From contig NZ_CP083546.1 of assembly GCF_025144145.1 (NCBI RefSeq), forward strand, positions 1,566,501 through 1,630,500: DNA of 64,000 nucleotides. Direction: 5' to 3'. Positions 35,945 through 44,334 of the stretch are shown piece by piece (the stretch's first letter is position 1; each line of letters begins with the position of its first letter). The position numbers and the translations under genes are program-made. The notes under the pieces were generated by a model, which did no database searches, was not told where the DNA came from, and saw nothing but the letters and a program-made list of their open reading frames with translations. Source of the DNA: Leisingera sp. M658 (lineage in GTDB: Bacteria > Pseudomonadota > Alphaproteobacteria > Rhodobacterales > Rhodobacteraceae).

Positions 35945-37465
35945 TCATCCGCTTGCGTCAGGGGGGCAGAAAGCGATGAGTTTTTCTTTCAGGGTGGCTG
36001 ACAGGTGCTCGATATCTTTGGCAAGCGGCCGGTCCTCGCGTAGCACGGGCGAGATCTTTCGGACCTGGTTGTTCATACCAGCAAGAAACCTGCCGCAATT
36101 GCCGCTGCCTTTGCGAAGCTCTATCGCTTGGCAGGCAATCAGCAATTCAATCGACGTCAGGTGAAAGACATTGTCAGCGATCCTGTCCAGCGCGCTGACG
36201 GCGGCCGGGGAACCTGTCAGGCAATCCTCCACCCCATTTGCATTCACGCTGGGCCAAACCGGCACCGATTGGGCGGCATGCGCGATCTCGGCCACCAAGG
36301 ATTCAGCCACCTTCATGACCGGGGCGAACCCGTTGGATGCGCTGTCCGGCATTGCCAGAAAACTGGGCAGACCGCTGAATTCGGGGTTCAGAAGTTTGGC
36401 GGCGCGGGCAAGCTGTGCCATTGCCAAAGGGACAAACGACCGGCTTAGGGTTTCGGCGGCACTGGTAATCTCGGATGTGAAATAGGCGCCGCAAGACACC
36501 AATTTCTCGCGTTCGGCCAGAGCAATCGGATTGTCGCTGGCGCTGCTGATCTCGATTTGCACGCAGCCCATGGCCCGGTCCAGCGCAGTTTTGGCCGTGC
36601 CATGGATCTGCGCAACATTGCGGAACGACAGCGGATCCTGCAGGCGCCGGGCCTGGCCGGATTCCAACAGCGCACTGCCAGCCAGCCGGTTGCGCAGGCC
36701 CGCTGCTGCCTTCAGATGGCCGGGATGCGGCTTGATGGACATAATGGTTTCATCCAAAGGACCGGTGTTTGCCCGGAACCCTTCCATCGACATCGCGGCA
36801 GAAGTCTGCACCGCTTCAAAGGCGGTTGCGGCTTTGGACACGGTCAGCGCGGCCCTGGCGGCAGTTGCACAGGAGTGGTTGGCCAGCGCCAGCCCGTCGC
36901 GCGGCGCTAGCTTTAAGGGCGTAATCCCATGTGCCTGCATCAGTTCGGCGCTGGGGCCGACGCTGCCATCGCTGGCATACATCTCGCCTTCGCCGATCAG
37001 CGCAAGCCCGGTTGCGGCATTCAGCACCAGATCCGCCGCACCGATTGACCCCACAGAACCAGTCACCGGGACAAGACCCGCATTCAGGCAGGTGGCGATA
37101 TGCCGGGCGACCTCGGGCCGGGCTGCGCTGTATCCGCCAAGCATCGTGTTCAGCCGGACGATCAACCCTGCCCGCACCACTTCGGGCGCAGCTAATGGCC
37201 CGATGGCATGGGCACGCCCCCGCAGCGTCTGCAGTGAAAAATCGGCGAGTGCGTCTGCGCCTAATACCTCGGTCGCCCGCGCCCCCAATCCGGTTGTCAC
37301 ACCGTAAACCGGGATTTTTCCTGCGATGGCCCGCGCGACCAGCGCATGTGTCCGGCTCATTCTGGCAAGCCCTTCCGGAGCGAGGTCCAGCTGCCAGGTC
37401 CCATGCGCGGCCCTGTCAAGATCCTCAACCGTCAGCGACGCGCCATCCAGTTTTAGCGTTTCCAT
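35945..37465 (-). CDS. Histidine/aromatic ammonia-lyase-fold protein lacking the MIO-forming Ala-Ser-Gly
   Basis: A 506-residue member of the HAL/PAL fold. Conserved active-site parts remain: YGVTTGLG with the catalytic tyrosine, GLALANHS, SFRNVAQIHGT with its arginine, SSASDNPIAL, and a glutamate in NGVEDC. But where the family has GSVGASGDLAP, this protein has GSVGSIGAADLV, so the Ser that cyclises into the MIO cofactor is replaced. The protein is otherwise full length and intact, so it is not a decayed gene. It probably catalyses a cofactor-free elimination. The start at 37465 is preferred because GGGA lies eight bases upstream; it begins one base after the cyclodeaminase-like stop, so both are one operon. 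Confidence 0.85.
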   Translation of the reverse strand: METLKLDGASLTVEDLDRAAHGTWQLDLAPEGLARMSRTHALVARAIAGKIPVYGVTTGLGARATEVLGADALADFSLQTLRGRAHAIGPLAAPEVVRAGLIVRLNTMLGGYSAARPEVARHIATCLNAGLVPVTGSVGSIGAADLVLNAATGLALIGEGEMYASDGSVGPSAELMQAHGITPLKLAPRDGLALANHSCATAARAALTVSKAATAFEAVQTSAAMSMEGFRANTGPLDETIMSIKPHPGHLKAAAGLRNRLAGSALLESGQARRLQDPLSFRNVAQIHGTAKTALDRAMGCVQIEISSASDNPIALAEREKLVSCGAYFTSEITSAAETLSRSFVPLAMAQLARAAKLLNPEFSGLPSFLAMPDSASNGFAPVMKVAESLVAEIAHAAQSVPVWPSVNANGVEDCLTGSPAAVSALDRIADNVFHLTSIELLIACQAIELRKGSGNCGRFLAGMNNQVRKISPVLREDRPLAKDIEHLSATLKEKLIAFCPPDASG

Positions 37466-37466
37466 G

Positions 37467-38474
37467 TCAGGCATCCCGGTACAGCAGGTTTTGAACGATC
37501 CCCAGCTCTCTGGCGCGCTCCAGTATCTTTGCCCCAAGGGCGATATCGCTTGTGGACATGCCGCGGTGCCAGAACAGAATGGTTTCGCTGTCCGCTTCGC
37601 GTCCCGGCTTCAGCCCTGCAGCGATTTCGCCGATCTCGGCATAAAACGTCTCTTCGCTGACCAGGCCCGCATCGATATGCGGCCGCAGCGCCCCCAGATG
37701 CCCGGCGCGCATCTGACCCAGATCATCCATGACAAGCTTGTCAAAACCCTCGATGAAATCCAGCGGCAGGGTGCTCATAGTTCCGTAAGGCACCACAAAG
37801 GCACCCGGCTTGACCCAGGCCCGGTTAAACATCGGGGCAGGGGTGTTAAGCCGCGTTGCCTCGACCAGAATATCAGCGCCCTCCAGGCAGCTTTGCCAGC
37901 TGGTGGTCACGGTCACGTCTTTCCCCAGATCCTGGCGCAGCCGTTCGGCAAAGGCCTCCCGGCTTTCGGGGCGCCGCGAATGGATGCGGATTTCCTCGAA
38001 ATCGAACAGATGATCCAGCAGCCGCACATTCCAGTAGGAAGTGCCGCGTGCCCCGACATGGCCCAGGATCTTCGGGGTCTTCGGCCCCAGCCATTTGGCG
38101 CCCAGGGCCGTCAGCGCACCGGTGCGCATATCGGTAATGCCTGCGGCGTCGATCACGGCGCGCGGTGCCCCGGTTCTGGGGCAAAACAGGTTCAAAAGCG
38201 CCAGCTCGGACGGCAGGCCCTGTTTGTAATTGTCGACGTAATCCCCCACGATCTTGACGCCTGCATAGTCCAGCGGCGCCACATATCCGCGCAGCACATT
38301 GAAGTGCCCGTTGAACGCCGGATCCGGCGTCAGATGCATCCGCGGCTCAATGACGGTTTTGTTCCGGCCGGCTGCAACCAAAGTCTGCTCAACCGCATCC
38401 AAGATGTCGTCATTGCTAAGTGCCACCCGGTCCACTTCCGGCTGTCCCAGGTATTCGATCTCTATGCGCGCCAT
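37467..38474 (-). CDS. Ornithine cyclodeaminase/mu-crystallin family protein
   Basis: A 335-residue NAD(P)-binding protein of the OCD family, which includes ornithine cyclodeaminase, ketimine reductases and opine-type dehydrogenases. The conserved lysine lies in GVKIVGDY, the substrate loop in GLPSELALL and TGAPRAVID, followed by ITDMRTGALTALGAK. The dinucleotide loop reads GHVGARGTSYWN, a departure from the common GxGxQA. It precedes the MIO-less lyase in a two-gene operon, so its substrate is probably the product, or a relative, of the lyase reaction. The start at 38474 is chosen by family length; the upstream frame overlaps the divergent LysR gene. Confidence 0.87.
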   Translation of the reverse strand: MARIEIEYLGQPEVDRVALSNDDILDAVEQTLVAAGRNKTVIEPRMHLTPDPAFNGHFNVLRGYVAPLDYAGVKIVGDYVDNYKQGLPSELALLNLFCPRTGAPRAVIDAAGITDMRTGALTALGAKWLGPKTPKILGHVGARGTSYWNVRLLDHLFDFEEIRIHSRRPESREAFAERLRQDLGKDVTVTTSWQSCLEGADILVEATRLNTPAPMFNRAWVKPGAFVVPYGTMSTLPLDFIEGFDKLVMDDLGQMRAGHLGALRPHIDAGLVSEETFYAEIGEIAAGLKPGREADSETILFWHRGMSTSDIALGAKILERARELGIVQNLLYRDA

Positions 38475-38580
38475 GTCCGTCACTCCCGTTTTTGGGCATG
38501 ATGGCGTTTGTGCGATGTCTTTACAGACCGAAAAATGTGAAGCTGGCCAAAGTTTTTTTGATTCAGAAAGGGCCGCTTCC
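38475..38580. promoter_or_regulatory. Divergent promoter region between the OCD/lyase operon and its LysR gene
   Basis: A 106-base spacer between the two divergent starts, relatively AT-rich near the LysR start (AAAGTTTTTTTGATTCAGAA). Under the usual LysR arrangement the regulator would bind here to control both directions. No single operator could be fixed. Confidence 0.45.
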
Positions 38581-39513
38581 ATGCTCCTTCCTCCATTGAA
38601 TGCACTCAAAGCATTCGAGGCTGCAGTGCGTTTGGGCGGGTTCACGCCAGCGGCGTCCGAACTCGGCGTATCGCCTGCCGCAGTCAGCATGCAGGTCAAG
38701 AATGCAGAGGCATTTCTTGGGAAAACGCTGTTTCACCGGTTGAATAACCGTCTGCTGCTGACCGATGCCGGGCGGACCTATTACCCGGCAATTTCCGAAG
38801 CATTGACGGCCATATCGACGGTCACGGAGAATCTCATTGAAACTGAGGCCCGCTCCGGCCTTGCGGTCAGCACAATCCAGTCTTTGGCAGAAAACTGGGT
38901 CGCCCCCGCCATTTCACGCTTTCGGGAGGCGTTTCCCGGCACCGGGATCGAGCTGCGGATCGAAGCTGACCCGGTCGACCTGTTGAATACGCGTACCGAT
39001 CTTAGGATAACCTATGAGAGCCATCTTTATCCGCAGCACACCCAGCTGCCATTGTTCAAAGATGTGGCCCATCCGTTTTGCACGCAAGCGTTTTACGACA
39101 GTCATGTAGCAGGATCCGGGATTGCCGCAGTGCCGGACGCTTTGCTGATACATACTGATTGGGGAGAGCAGTATGCGTCGCATCCGACCTGGGCAAATTG
39201 GTTCCGGGCCGCTGGCCTGGCCAGAAACCCGAACATGCGCAAAGGCCTGCGTGTCGGCGGCGCTGCGGTAGCCCTGGAGCTTGCCAGACAGGGGGCAGGC
39301 ATTGCATTGGTGCCAAAGATGCTGGCGGAGGCCAAGCATCCCGCCAGTCTTGGCGTCGTGGTTGGTGAACCTGGCCTGCCGCTGCCGTACGCCTATTTTG
39401 CCATCGTGCCGCATTCTGCTGCTCATCAAACCGGTGCGGCTGAGAAGAACGTGCCGCTGCAGGTGTTTCTGGAGGAATTGATTCCGAAGGATGCACCTGA
39501 AGAAACGCACTAG
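38581..39513 (+). CDS. LysR-family regulator (GcvA-like) of the OCD/lyase operon
   Basis: A 310-residue LysR-type transcription factor. The winged helix-turn-helix is at residues 1-62 (LNALKAFEAAVRLGGFTPAA, SPAAVSMQVKNAEAFLG) and the effector domain follows to the C-terminus (AVSTIQSLAENWVAPAISRF, GGAAVALELARQGAGIALVP). This opening resembles the GcvA/AmpR branch. Its divergence from the OCD/lyase operon argues that it senses that pathway's substrate. The start at 38581 (MLLPPLNAL) is family-typical. Confidence 0.91.
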   Translation: MLLPPLNALKAFEAAVRLGGFTPAASELGVSPAAVSMQVKNAEAFLGKTLFHRLNNRLLLTDAGRTYYPAISEALTAISTVTENLIETEARSGLAVSTIQSLAENWVAPAISRFREAFPGTGIELRIEADPVDLLNTRTDLRITYESHLYPQHTQLPLFKDVAHPFCTQAFYDSHVAGSGIAAVPDALLIHTDWGEQYASHPTWANWFRAAGLARNPNMRKGLRVGGAAVALELARQGAGIALVPKMLAEAKHPASLGVVVGEPGLPLPYAYFAIVPHSAAHQTGAAEKNVPLQVFLEELIPKDAPEETH

Positions 39514-39708
39514 CCGTACCGCAGGCATCAGTCTTGCGCGTGCAATTCGGGGGCCTGTCCGGCGGCTGGTTGGAGGTTGGCAGGCCTTGGAGGACTTGCG
39601 GTTCTTCCCGGCAAAAACGGCCCCTCAAGCGGGGGCGAAAAAAGTTGTTCAAAACCGCAAATTACCTCTGGACGTCTATTAGAGTTATTTCTATACCGCA
39701 TCTCGTAT

Positions 39709-39783
39709 TCCGGCGTAGCTCAGCGGTAGAGCAGTTGACTGTTAATCAATTGGTCGTAGGTTCGATCCCTACCGCCGGAGCCA
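39709..39783 (+). tRNA. tRNA-Asn (GTT), copy 1
   Basis: Cloverleaf with acceptor arms TCCGGCG/CGCCGGA, D-arm GCTCAGCGGTAGAGC, anticodon GTT in CTGTTAA, T-arm GTAGGTTCGATCCCTAC, discriminator G and encoded CCA. An identical copy lies inverted at 40381-40455. Confidence 0.96.
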
Positions 39784-40059
39784 ACACACATATGCAAGGT
39801 GTTGGAAATAGACGATAAGACACTTTACCTTGAGGGTCTTATACTGTTGCACCACCCCTTGAAACACCCGCTGTATGCACTGTTTGTGAGAGCCTCCGCA
39901 CTCAGTGCAACTTAAACGCCCTGGCGGGACACCAGTGGAGCTATGATAGCCGGTCCCTGAGGACTTCGTAGGGCGACTTTCCTTTGTGCGCGCCATGCGG
40001 TCTGTGCAAGTTCTAAAATCGCTCCCGCCCAGATGCCCTGTTCCGCGCCTGATGCAAGC

Positions 40060-40283
40060 ATGTCCGCTGCCGGGATCCCGGCTGCAAGCGGGCTAAGCTT
40101 CCTCAAACGCGGGCAGATTTTTGGCGTGAGAAACTAGAGGGCAATGTGAAGCGTGACGCGGCGGCGTTGGATGCGCTTGTGTCCAAAGGCTGGAAGGCGT
40201 TCATTGTGTGGGAATGTGAGATCAGGCCCGAGGCACTTGATGTTCTCTACAACCGCATCATCGAAACGCCGGTAAGGCGTTGA
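40060..40283 (+). pseudogene. Decayed Vsr (very short patch repair) endonuclease, C-terminal remnant
   Basis: From about 40074 a frame reads DPGCKRAKLPQTRADFWREK, then LEGNVKRDAAALDALVSKGW, KAFIVWECE, to a stop at 40281-40283. This matches the C-terminal half of Vsr nicking endonucleases (PGCK.a..Pk....FW..Ki..N..RD....L...GW.v..vWECE), which start repair of T:G mismatches left by cytosine methylation. Upstream, a stop (TGA about 40050) and frame changes break the rest, and the N-terminal half with the catalytic part is not readable. No cytosine methyltransferase remains. It lies in the 597-base gap between inverted tRNA-Asn copies; the remainder of that gap (39784-40059) shows nothing else I can support. 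Confidence 0.65.
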
Positions 40284-40334
40284 TAATCCTCAAATCCGAT
40301 CCGAGCAGTGTTTTCTGTACTTATTCTGTGCTCA

Positions 40335-40372
40335 GAAAGAAAAAGGACTTAGCGGATGAGCGCTAAGTCCTT
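40335..40372 (-). terminator. Terminator of tRNA-Asn copy 2
   Basis: AAGGACTTAGCG (40343-40354) pairs perfectly with CGCTAAGTCCTT (40361-40372). Read on the minus strand the stem follows the tRNA 3' end and is followed by TTTTCTTTCT. Confidence 0.85.
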
Positions 40373-40380
40373 GAAATCTT

Positions 40381-40455
40381 TGGCTCCGGCGGTAGGGATC
40401 GAACCTACGACCAATTGATTAACAGTCAACTGCTCTACCGCTGAGCTACGCCGGA
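40381..40455 (-). tRNA. tRNA-Asn (GTT), copy 2
   Basis: Identical over its whole length, including CCA, to the copy at 39709-39783 but on the opposite strand. The two face each other across about 600 bases. It has its own terminator. Confidence 0.96.
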
Positions 40456-40524
40456 ACGGTTCGTGCCGTATAGCGCCCTCGGGATCAGGCGTCCAGAGGG
40501 CGTGAGAGACTTTTTTGAAAAAAA

Positions 40525-41442
40525 TCAACCGCCGCGCTGTTCGAATACGGCGGTGGCGGAAAGGACGCCTTGCGACGCGGTCAACTTGCGGCCGGTGAGG
40601 TCAACAAGGTGAGCGAAAACGTTGCGCTCAGCTGCCTTTAGCAAAGCCGGCGGGGTCTCGGTATAGATCTGCCGGGCTAAGGAGGCTGCGCTGGCCGGCG
40701 CGATTAGAAGCACGTCCAGAATTGCGGCCTCGCGGGATTCGCGGTGGGCGATCAGCCAGTCGAGCCGTCCGGCAGGATCAAAAATCGGCGCGCCGTGGCC
40801 TGGGTGGAAAACACGCCAGCTGCGCTGGCGCAGGCGGCGGCAGGAGGCCATGAAATCCGTCAGGTCGCCATCCGGCGGCGACACCAGCGAACTGGCCCAG
40901 CCCATCACATGATCGGCGGTGAAACAGGCATCATTCCAAGCCAGGGCGATGTGATTGCCGAGGTGGCCGGGCGTGTGGAGGACCTCCAGTTCCCAGCCGT
41001 CGCCTCGGATCATTTCGCCGTCGCCGACTGTTATGTCAGGAGAGAATCCGGTGTCGATGCCTTCACCGCCGCCGGCCAGCCCGTCGGCGGCCAGCTGCCG
41101 CATGACCGCGCTGCGCCCGGCTGCGGGCCCGCCAAAGGCATAGACCGGCGCACCGGTTGCCTGGGCCAGCGCCCGGGACAGCGGCGAATGGTCCAGGTGG
41201 CTGTGGGTCACGATGATATGGGTAATCCTTTGGTCCGGCTGCACAGCGGCCAGGATCGCGGCAAGATGCGGTTCGGACTCCGGCCCCGGATCAATGACGG
41301 CCAGGCCGCCGGTGCCGATCACATAGGTATTGGTGCCGCGATAGGTCATCGGCGAAGGATTAGGCGCCAGAATGCGGCGCAGGCCTGGCTCCAGCTCCTC
41401 GGCCAGGCCTGCCTGCGGGTTGAATTCATCCGGTGCCTGCAT
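40525..41442 (-). CDS. Metallo-beta-lactamase-fold hydrolase (LACTB2/glyoxalase II-like)
   Basis: A 305-residue cytosolic hydrolase. The zinc motif reads THSHLDHSPL, with further ligand histidines in HTPGHLGNH and DHVMGW, and the N-terminal MTYRGTNTYVIG is typical of the LACTB2 branch. A winged-helix C-terminal domain (about 215-300) is also typical. Members act on RNA or on thioesters. The start at 41442 fits the family; a longer frame runs to 41505. Divergent from the sensor kinase. Confidence 0.87.
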   Translation of the reverse strand: MQAPDEFNPQAGLAEELEPGLRRILAPNPSPMTYRGTNTYVIGTGGLAVIDPGPESEPHLAAILAAVQPDQRITHIIVTHSHLDHSPLSRALAQATGAPVYAFGGPAAGRSAVMRQLAADGLAGGGEGIDTGFSPDITVGDGEMIRGDGWELEVLHTPGHLGNHIALAWNDACFTADHVMGWASSLVSPPDGDLTDFMASCRRLRQRSWRVFHPGHGAPIFDPAGRLDWLIAHRESREAAILDVLLIAPASAASLARQIYTETPPALLKAAERNVFAHLVDLTGRKLTASQGVLSATAVFEQRGG

Positions 41443-41525
41443 GGTTTTGCTCCGCTGCTGTTTTCCTGGCCAGTGCGCGCCTGGACCGTCTTTCCTCTTT
41501 TCCAACCGCCCTATAGGCTTAGCCC

Positions 41526-42845
41526 ATGTTCTTCAAATGGCTCAAACGATATATGCCGCGCAGTCTTTATGCCCGTGCGGCTTTGATCCTGGTGGTGCCC
41601 ATTGTGGCGCTGCAGATTGTGGTGTCGGTCGTGTTCATCAAGCGCGATCTGGAGGATGTGACCGTGCAGATGACGGCCACCATTCAGCGCGAGTTCGAGT
41701 TGCTGCGCCAGGTGGCGGACAGCGCCCCGGATCAGGAGGCCGCATTGGCGCAGATGGGGCCGCTGCTGCAGCCGCTGAAGATGCAGGCGCGGTTTCTGCC
41801 GCCCGGTGCGCCGCTGCCGGAGGATCAGTTCAGCCTGATTGAGTTTTCCGGCCGGGTGGTGCGCGAAGAGCTGGAAAAGACGTTTCCGGGGTTTCTCGCG
41901 GCGCGGTTTCCGGCGGACCGCACGGTGCAGGTCTATTTCGGCTCGGCGCATGGGCTGATGGAACTCAGCTTTGACCGCCGCCGGGTAACTGCCGCAGCAC
42001 CGCATCAGCTGATTGTCACCATGCTGCTGTTCGGCTTTCTGATGATGCTGATTTCCTTCCTTTACATGCGCAATCAGCTGCGCCCGATCAAGCGGCTGGC
42101 CAATGCGGCCGAGGCGTTCGGGCGCGGCCGGGCGGTGCCCTATTCGCCGGCCGGCGCGCTGGAGGTGCGGGCGGCCGGCAGCGCCTTTCTGGATATGCGG
42201 GCCCGGCTGGAGCGCCAGATCGAGCAGCGCACGCTGATGCTGTCGGGGGTTAGCCATGATCTGCGCACGCCGCTGACGCGGATGAAGCTGGAACTGGCGA
42301 TGCTGGACGAGGAGGACGCCGCACCGATGCTGCGCGACGTGGATGAAATGCAGGCGCTGCTGGATGCATTCCTGGATTTTTCCCGCGGGGCTGCAGTCAG
42401 CGAACCTGAACCGGTGGACCCGCAAGAGCTGGTCCGTACCATCATCAGCGATTGGCAGCGCCAGGAAAAACAGGTGACGCTGGGCGGGATGTCCGGCGCG
42501 GGCGAGGTGATGCTGCGCCGCCAGCCGATGCGGCGGGCGGTGGAGAACCTGATATCCAATGCCGTGCGCTATGGCTCCCAAGCGCGGGTTTCTGTGGCGA
42601 TGACCGAGCGCTCCATGCGGATCCGGGTCGAGGATGACGGCCCCGGCATACCAGCCAGCCAGCGCGGCGATGCCATCCGCCCGTTTACCCGGCTGGATCC
42701 GGCCCGTAACCAGGACCGCGGGTCTGGTGTTGGTCTGGGGCTGGCGATTGTGGCGGACATAGCACGTGCCCATGGCGGCACCTTGCGGCTGGGCGAAAGC
42801 ACGGATCTGGGCGGGCTGAAGGCTGACATCGTAATCGCGCGCTGA
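41526..42845 (+). CDS. EnvZ-like sensor histidine kinase without an adjacent regulator
   Basis: A 439-residue inner-membrane kinase: helix at about 17-37, periplasmic region, second helix at about 158-178, HAMP domain, HisKA with histidine 244 in SGVSHDLRTPLTRMK, and ATPase domain with N box NLISNAVRYG and G boxes DDGPGIPA and GVGLGLAI. This is the EnvZ/OmpB-type layout. No response regulator lies on either side, so its partner is elsewhere. It may respond to envelope or osmotic state, but this is by analogy only. Confidence 0.92.
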   Translation: MFFKWLKRYMPRSLYARAALILVVPIVALQIVVSVVFIKRDLEDVTVQMTATIQREFELLRQVADSAPDQEAALAQMGPLLQPLKMQARFLPPGAPLPEDQFSLIEFSGRVVREELEKTFPGFLAARFPADRTVQVYFGSAHGLMELSFDRRRVTAAAPHQLIVTMLLFGFLMMLISFLYMRNQLRPIKRLANAAEAFGRGRAVPYSPAGALEVRAAGSAFLDMRARLERQIEQRTLMLSGVSHDLRTPLTRMKLELAMLDEEDAAPMLRDVDEMQALLDAFLDFSRGAAVSEPEPVDPQELVRTIISDWQRQEKQVTLGGMSGAGEVMLRRQPMRRAVENLISNAVRYGSQARVSVAMTERSMRIRVEDDGPGIPASQRGDAIRPFTRLDPARNQDRGSGVGLGLAIVADIARAHGGTLRLGESTDLGGLKADIVIAR

Positions 42846-43026
42846 CCGCTAACCCGCACTGGCCGCTGCACTGGCCGCCGCACGGGGCGGGCGCCTGAAT
42901 GCGATCGGGTGTTGCGCGGCGGCGGCCTGCAGCGCACGCCTGCTTTGCCCAATCTTCTTTCTTTGCAGCTATCAATCGGGCCCCGGGCAGCTTGTCCGGG
43001 AAAGAAACACTGTTGGGAGAGCTCTC

Positions 43027-43290
43027 ATGCCTCAGATTGATCCGTTTTCCAACCACCGCCGCGGGCTGGAAAGCCCTGCCACTCATCACATGGTGATCAC
43101 GCCGCAGGACGGCACCGACCTGCCGGTACGGCCGCGGGTGCTGCGGGTGCTGGCCTCGGGGGATCTGGTGCTGCGCGATGAGGCGGGCACAATCATCACC
43201 TACGCGGTTACCGCCGGTGAAACCATCGGGTTTTCCGCAGCGGGTATTGAAGCGACGGGTACGACCGCATCCGTGGCTGGGTGGTACTGA
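43027..43290 (+). CDS. Spike base protein, Rcc01079 (GhsA) family
   Basis: An 87-residue protein with the pattern of the head-spike base of the Rhodobacter gene transfer agent: DPFSNHRRGLESPATHHMVI, then TPQDGTDLPVRPRVLRVLASGDLVL (quoted in parts) and the closing IEATGTTASVAGWY. In R. capsulatus the spike proteins GhsA and GhsB (Rcc01079 and Rcc01080) sit outside the main GTA cluster and help bind recipient capsule. It precedes and overlaps a larger structural protein gene. GGGAGAG lies before the ATG. No other GTA or phage gene is seen in the window. Confidence 0.75.
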   Translation: MPQIDPFSNHRRGLESPATHHMVITPQDGTDLPVRPRVLRVLASGDLVLRDEAGTIITYAVTAGETIGFSAAGIEATGTTASVAGWY

Positions 43291-44231
43291 TGCTGGGGCT
43301 GGGGCATTCCGCCACCAGGCTGACCGGTCCGGCGGCTGCACTGCACCCGTTTACGCCCGCTGCCCTGTTTGATGCACCCGGCGCGCTTGGCGGCTACTGG
43401 GATCCGTCCAGCACCGGCGGGATGTTTCAGGATATCAAAGGCCGGGTGCCGGTGGCCGGTCCCGGCGATCCGGTGACGCTGATACTGGATGGCGCACAGG
43501 GTGTAATGGCCGCCGCGGGCGCCGGGCCGCTGGCGCAGCGCCTCAGCGGACAGGGGACGGAGCTGTTCGCGGCTCCGTTCTCCACCACCAGGAATTTCGC
43601 GGACAACGGCGACGGCAGCTTTACCTGCACCGGTGATGGTTCCGGCACGTCCTATGCCTACAAGGATGGGGCCGGGATCACGGTGGGGGACTGGTATTTC
43701 GTGTCTTACGAAGTCTTTGGCTTTCTGTCGGGGGGCTTCCGCGCCCGGGTGGGGACCAGCGCGGATGATACAGGGATTGGCCCCTGGCAGGTCGCCAATG
43801 GCACGGTTGAGGTTCTGCTGCGCGGCGACGGTTCCGGCGGCAACTTCTGGATCGAGGGCACACCTGCAACCCAAGGATCAGTGCGCAATGTTTCAGTGCG
43901 CAATGTCCCCGGTCTCCATGCGCTGCAGGAGGGAGGGGACAGCTTCAGGCCGCTGCTGATGCAGGAGCCGGTCAGCGGTGCCTGGTATCTGTCAAACGAC
44001 CTGGTTGACGATCGATTGACGGTGCCGCTTCCGGATTTGGGAGCGCAGGCCACAGAATGGCGCGCAGATGAAACCGGTGTGGTGATCAGCGGCGGTCTGA
44101 CCATCGCCGCGGGGCTGCGGGATTTGCCGGTCAGCCAGAAGCTTTACGCCTATGGTGTGGTCAACAGGGCGCTGACAGCAGTGGAAACCGCAGGCCTGAC
44201 TGCCTGGCTTAATAGCAAACGCGGGGTGTGA
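43290..44231 (+). CDS. Putative phage/GTA spike or fibre protein (GhsB-like position)
   Basis: A 313-residue beta-rich protein. Phage-like features are the opening after about residue 25 (LFDAPGALGGYWDPSSTGGM, FQDIKGRVPVAGPGDPVTLI) and the closing YGVVNRALTAVETAGLTAWL, both typical of tail or spike proteins with lectin-like folds. It starts at ATG 43290 in a TGATG overlap with the spike base gene; GTG 43281 is an alternative. By position it corresponds to GhsB of the R. capsulatus head spike, but sequence homology to GhsB is not claimed. A central region (about 110-210) may be the receptor-binding, carbohydrate-recognising part. Confidence 0.68.
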   Translation: MLGLGHSATRLTGPAAALHPFTPAALFDAPGALGGYWDPSSTGGMFQDIKGRVPVAGPGDPVTLILDGAQGVMAAAGAGPLAQRLSGQGTELFAAPFSTTRNFADNGDGSFTCTGDGSGTSYAYKDGAGITVGDWYFVSYEVFGFLSGGFRARVGTSADDTGIGPWQVANGTVEVLLRGDGSGGNFWIEGTPATQGSVRNVSVRNVPGLHALQEGGDSFRPLLMQEPVSGAWYLSNDLVDDRLTVPLPDLGAQATEWRADETGVVISGGLTIAAGLRDLPVSQKLYAYGVVNRALTAVETAGLTAWLNSKRGV

Positions 44232-44288
44232 CCGTGGACGAGGCTGGGGGGCAATACCTTGCCAGGCCAGGGCTGGTCCGGACAGGCT

Positions 44289-44322
44289 GCTTGCGGCCCG
44301 CTGTCTTCAGCGGCCCGCAAGC
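44289..44322. terminator. Hairpin between convergent spike and coiled-coil genes
   Basis: GCTTGCGGCCCGCTG and CAGCGGCCCGCAAGC form a long stem with one mismatch in the 103-base convergent gap. It has no T run, so termination is probable but not certain. Confidence 0.5.
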
Positions 44323-44334
44323 GTGCTGCCAGGT

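Noticed and set aside
39769-39996. 75-codon minus-strand frame between the tRNA-Asn genes
   Set aside because: It overlaps the 3' end of tRNA-Asn copy 1 and shows no domain, so it is unlikely to be a gene.
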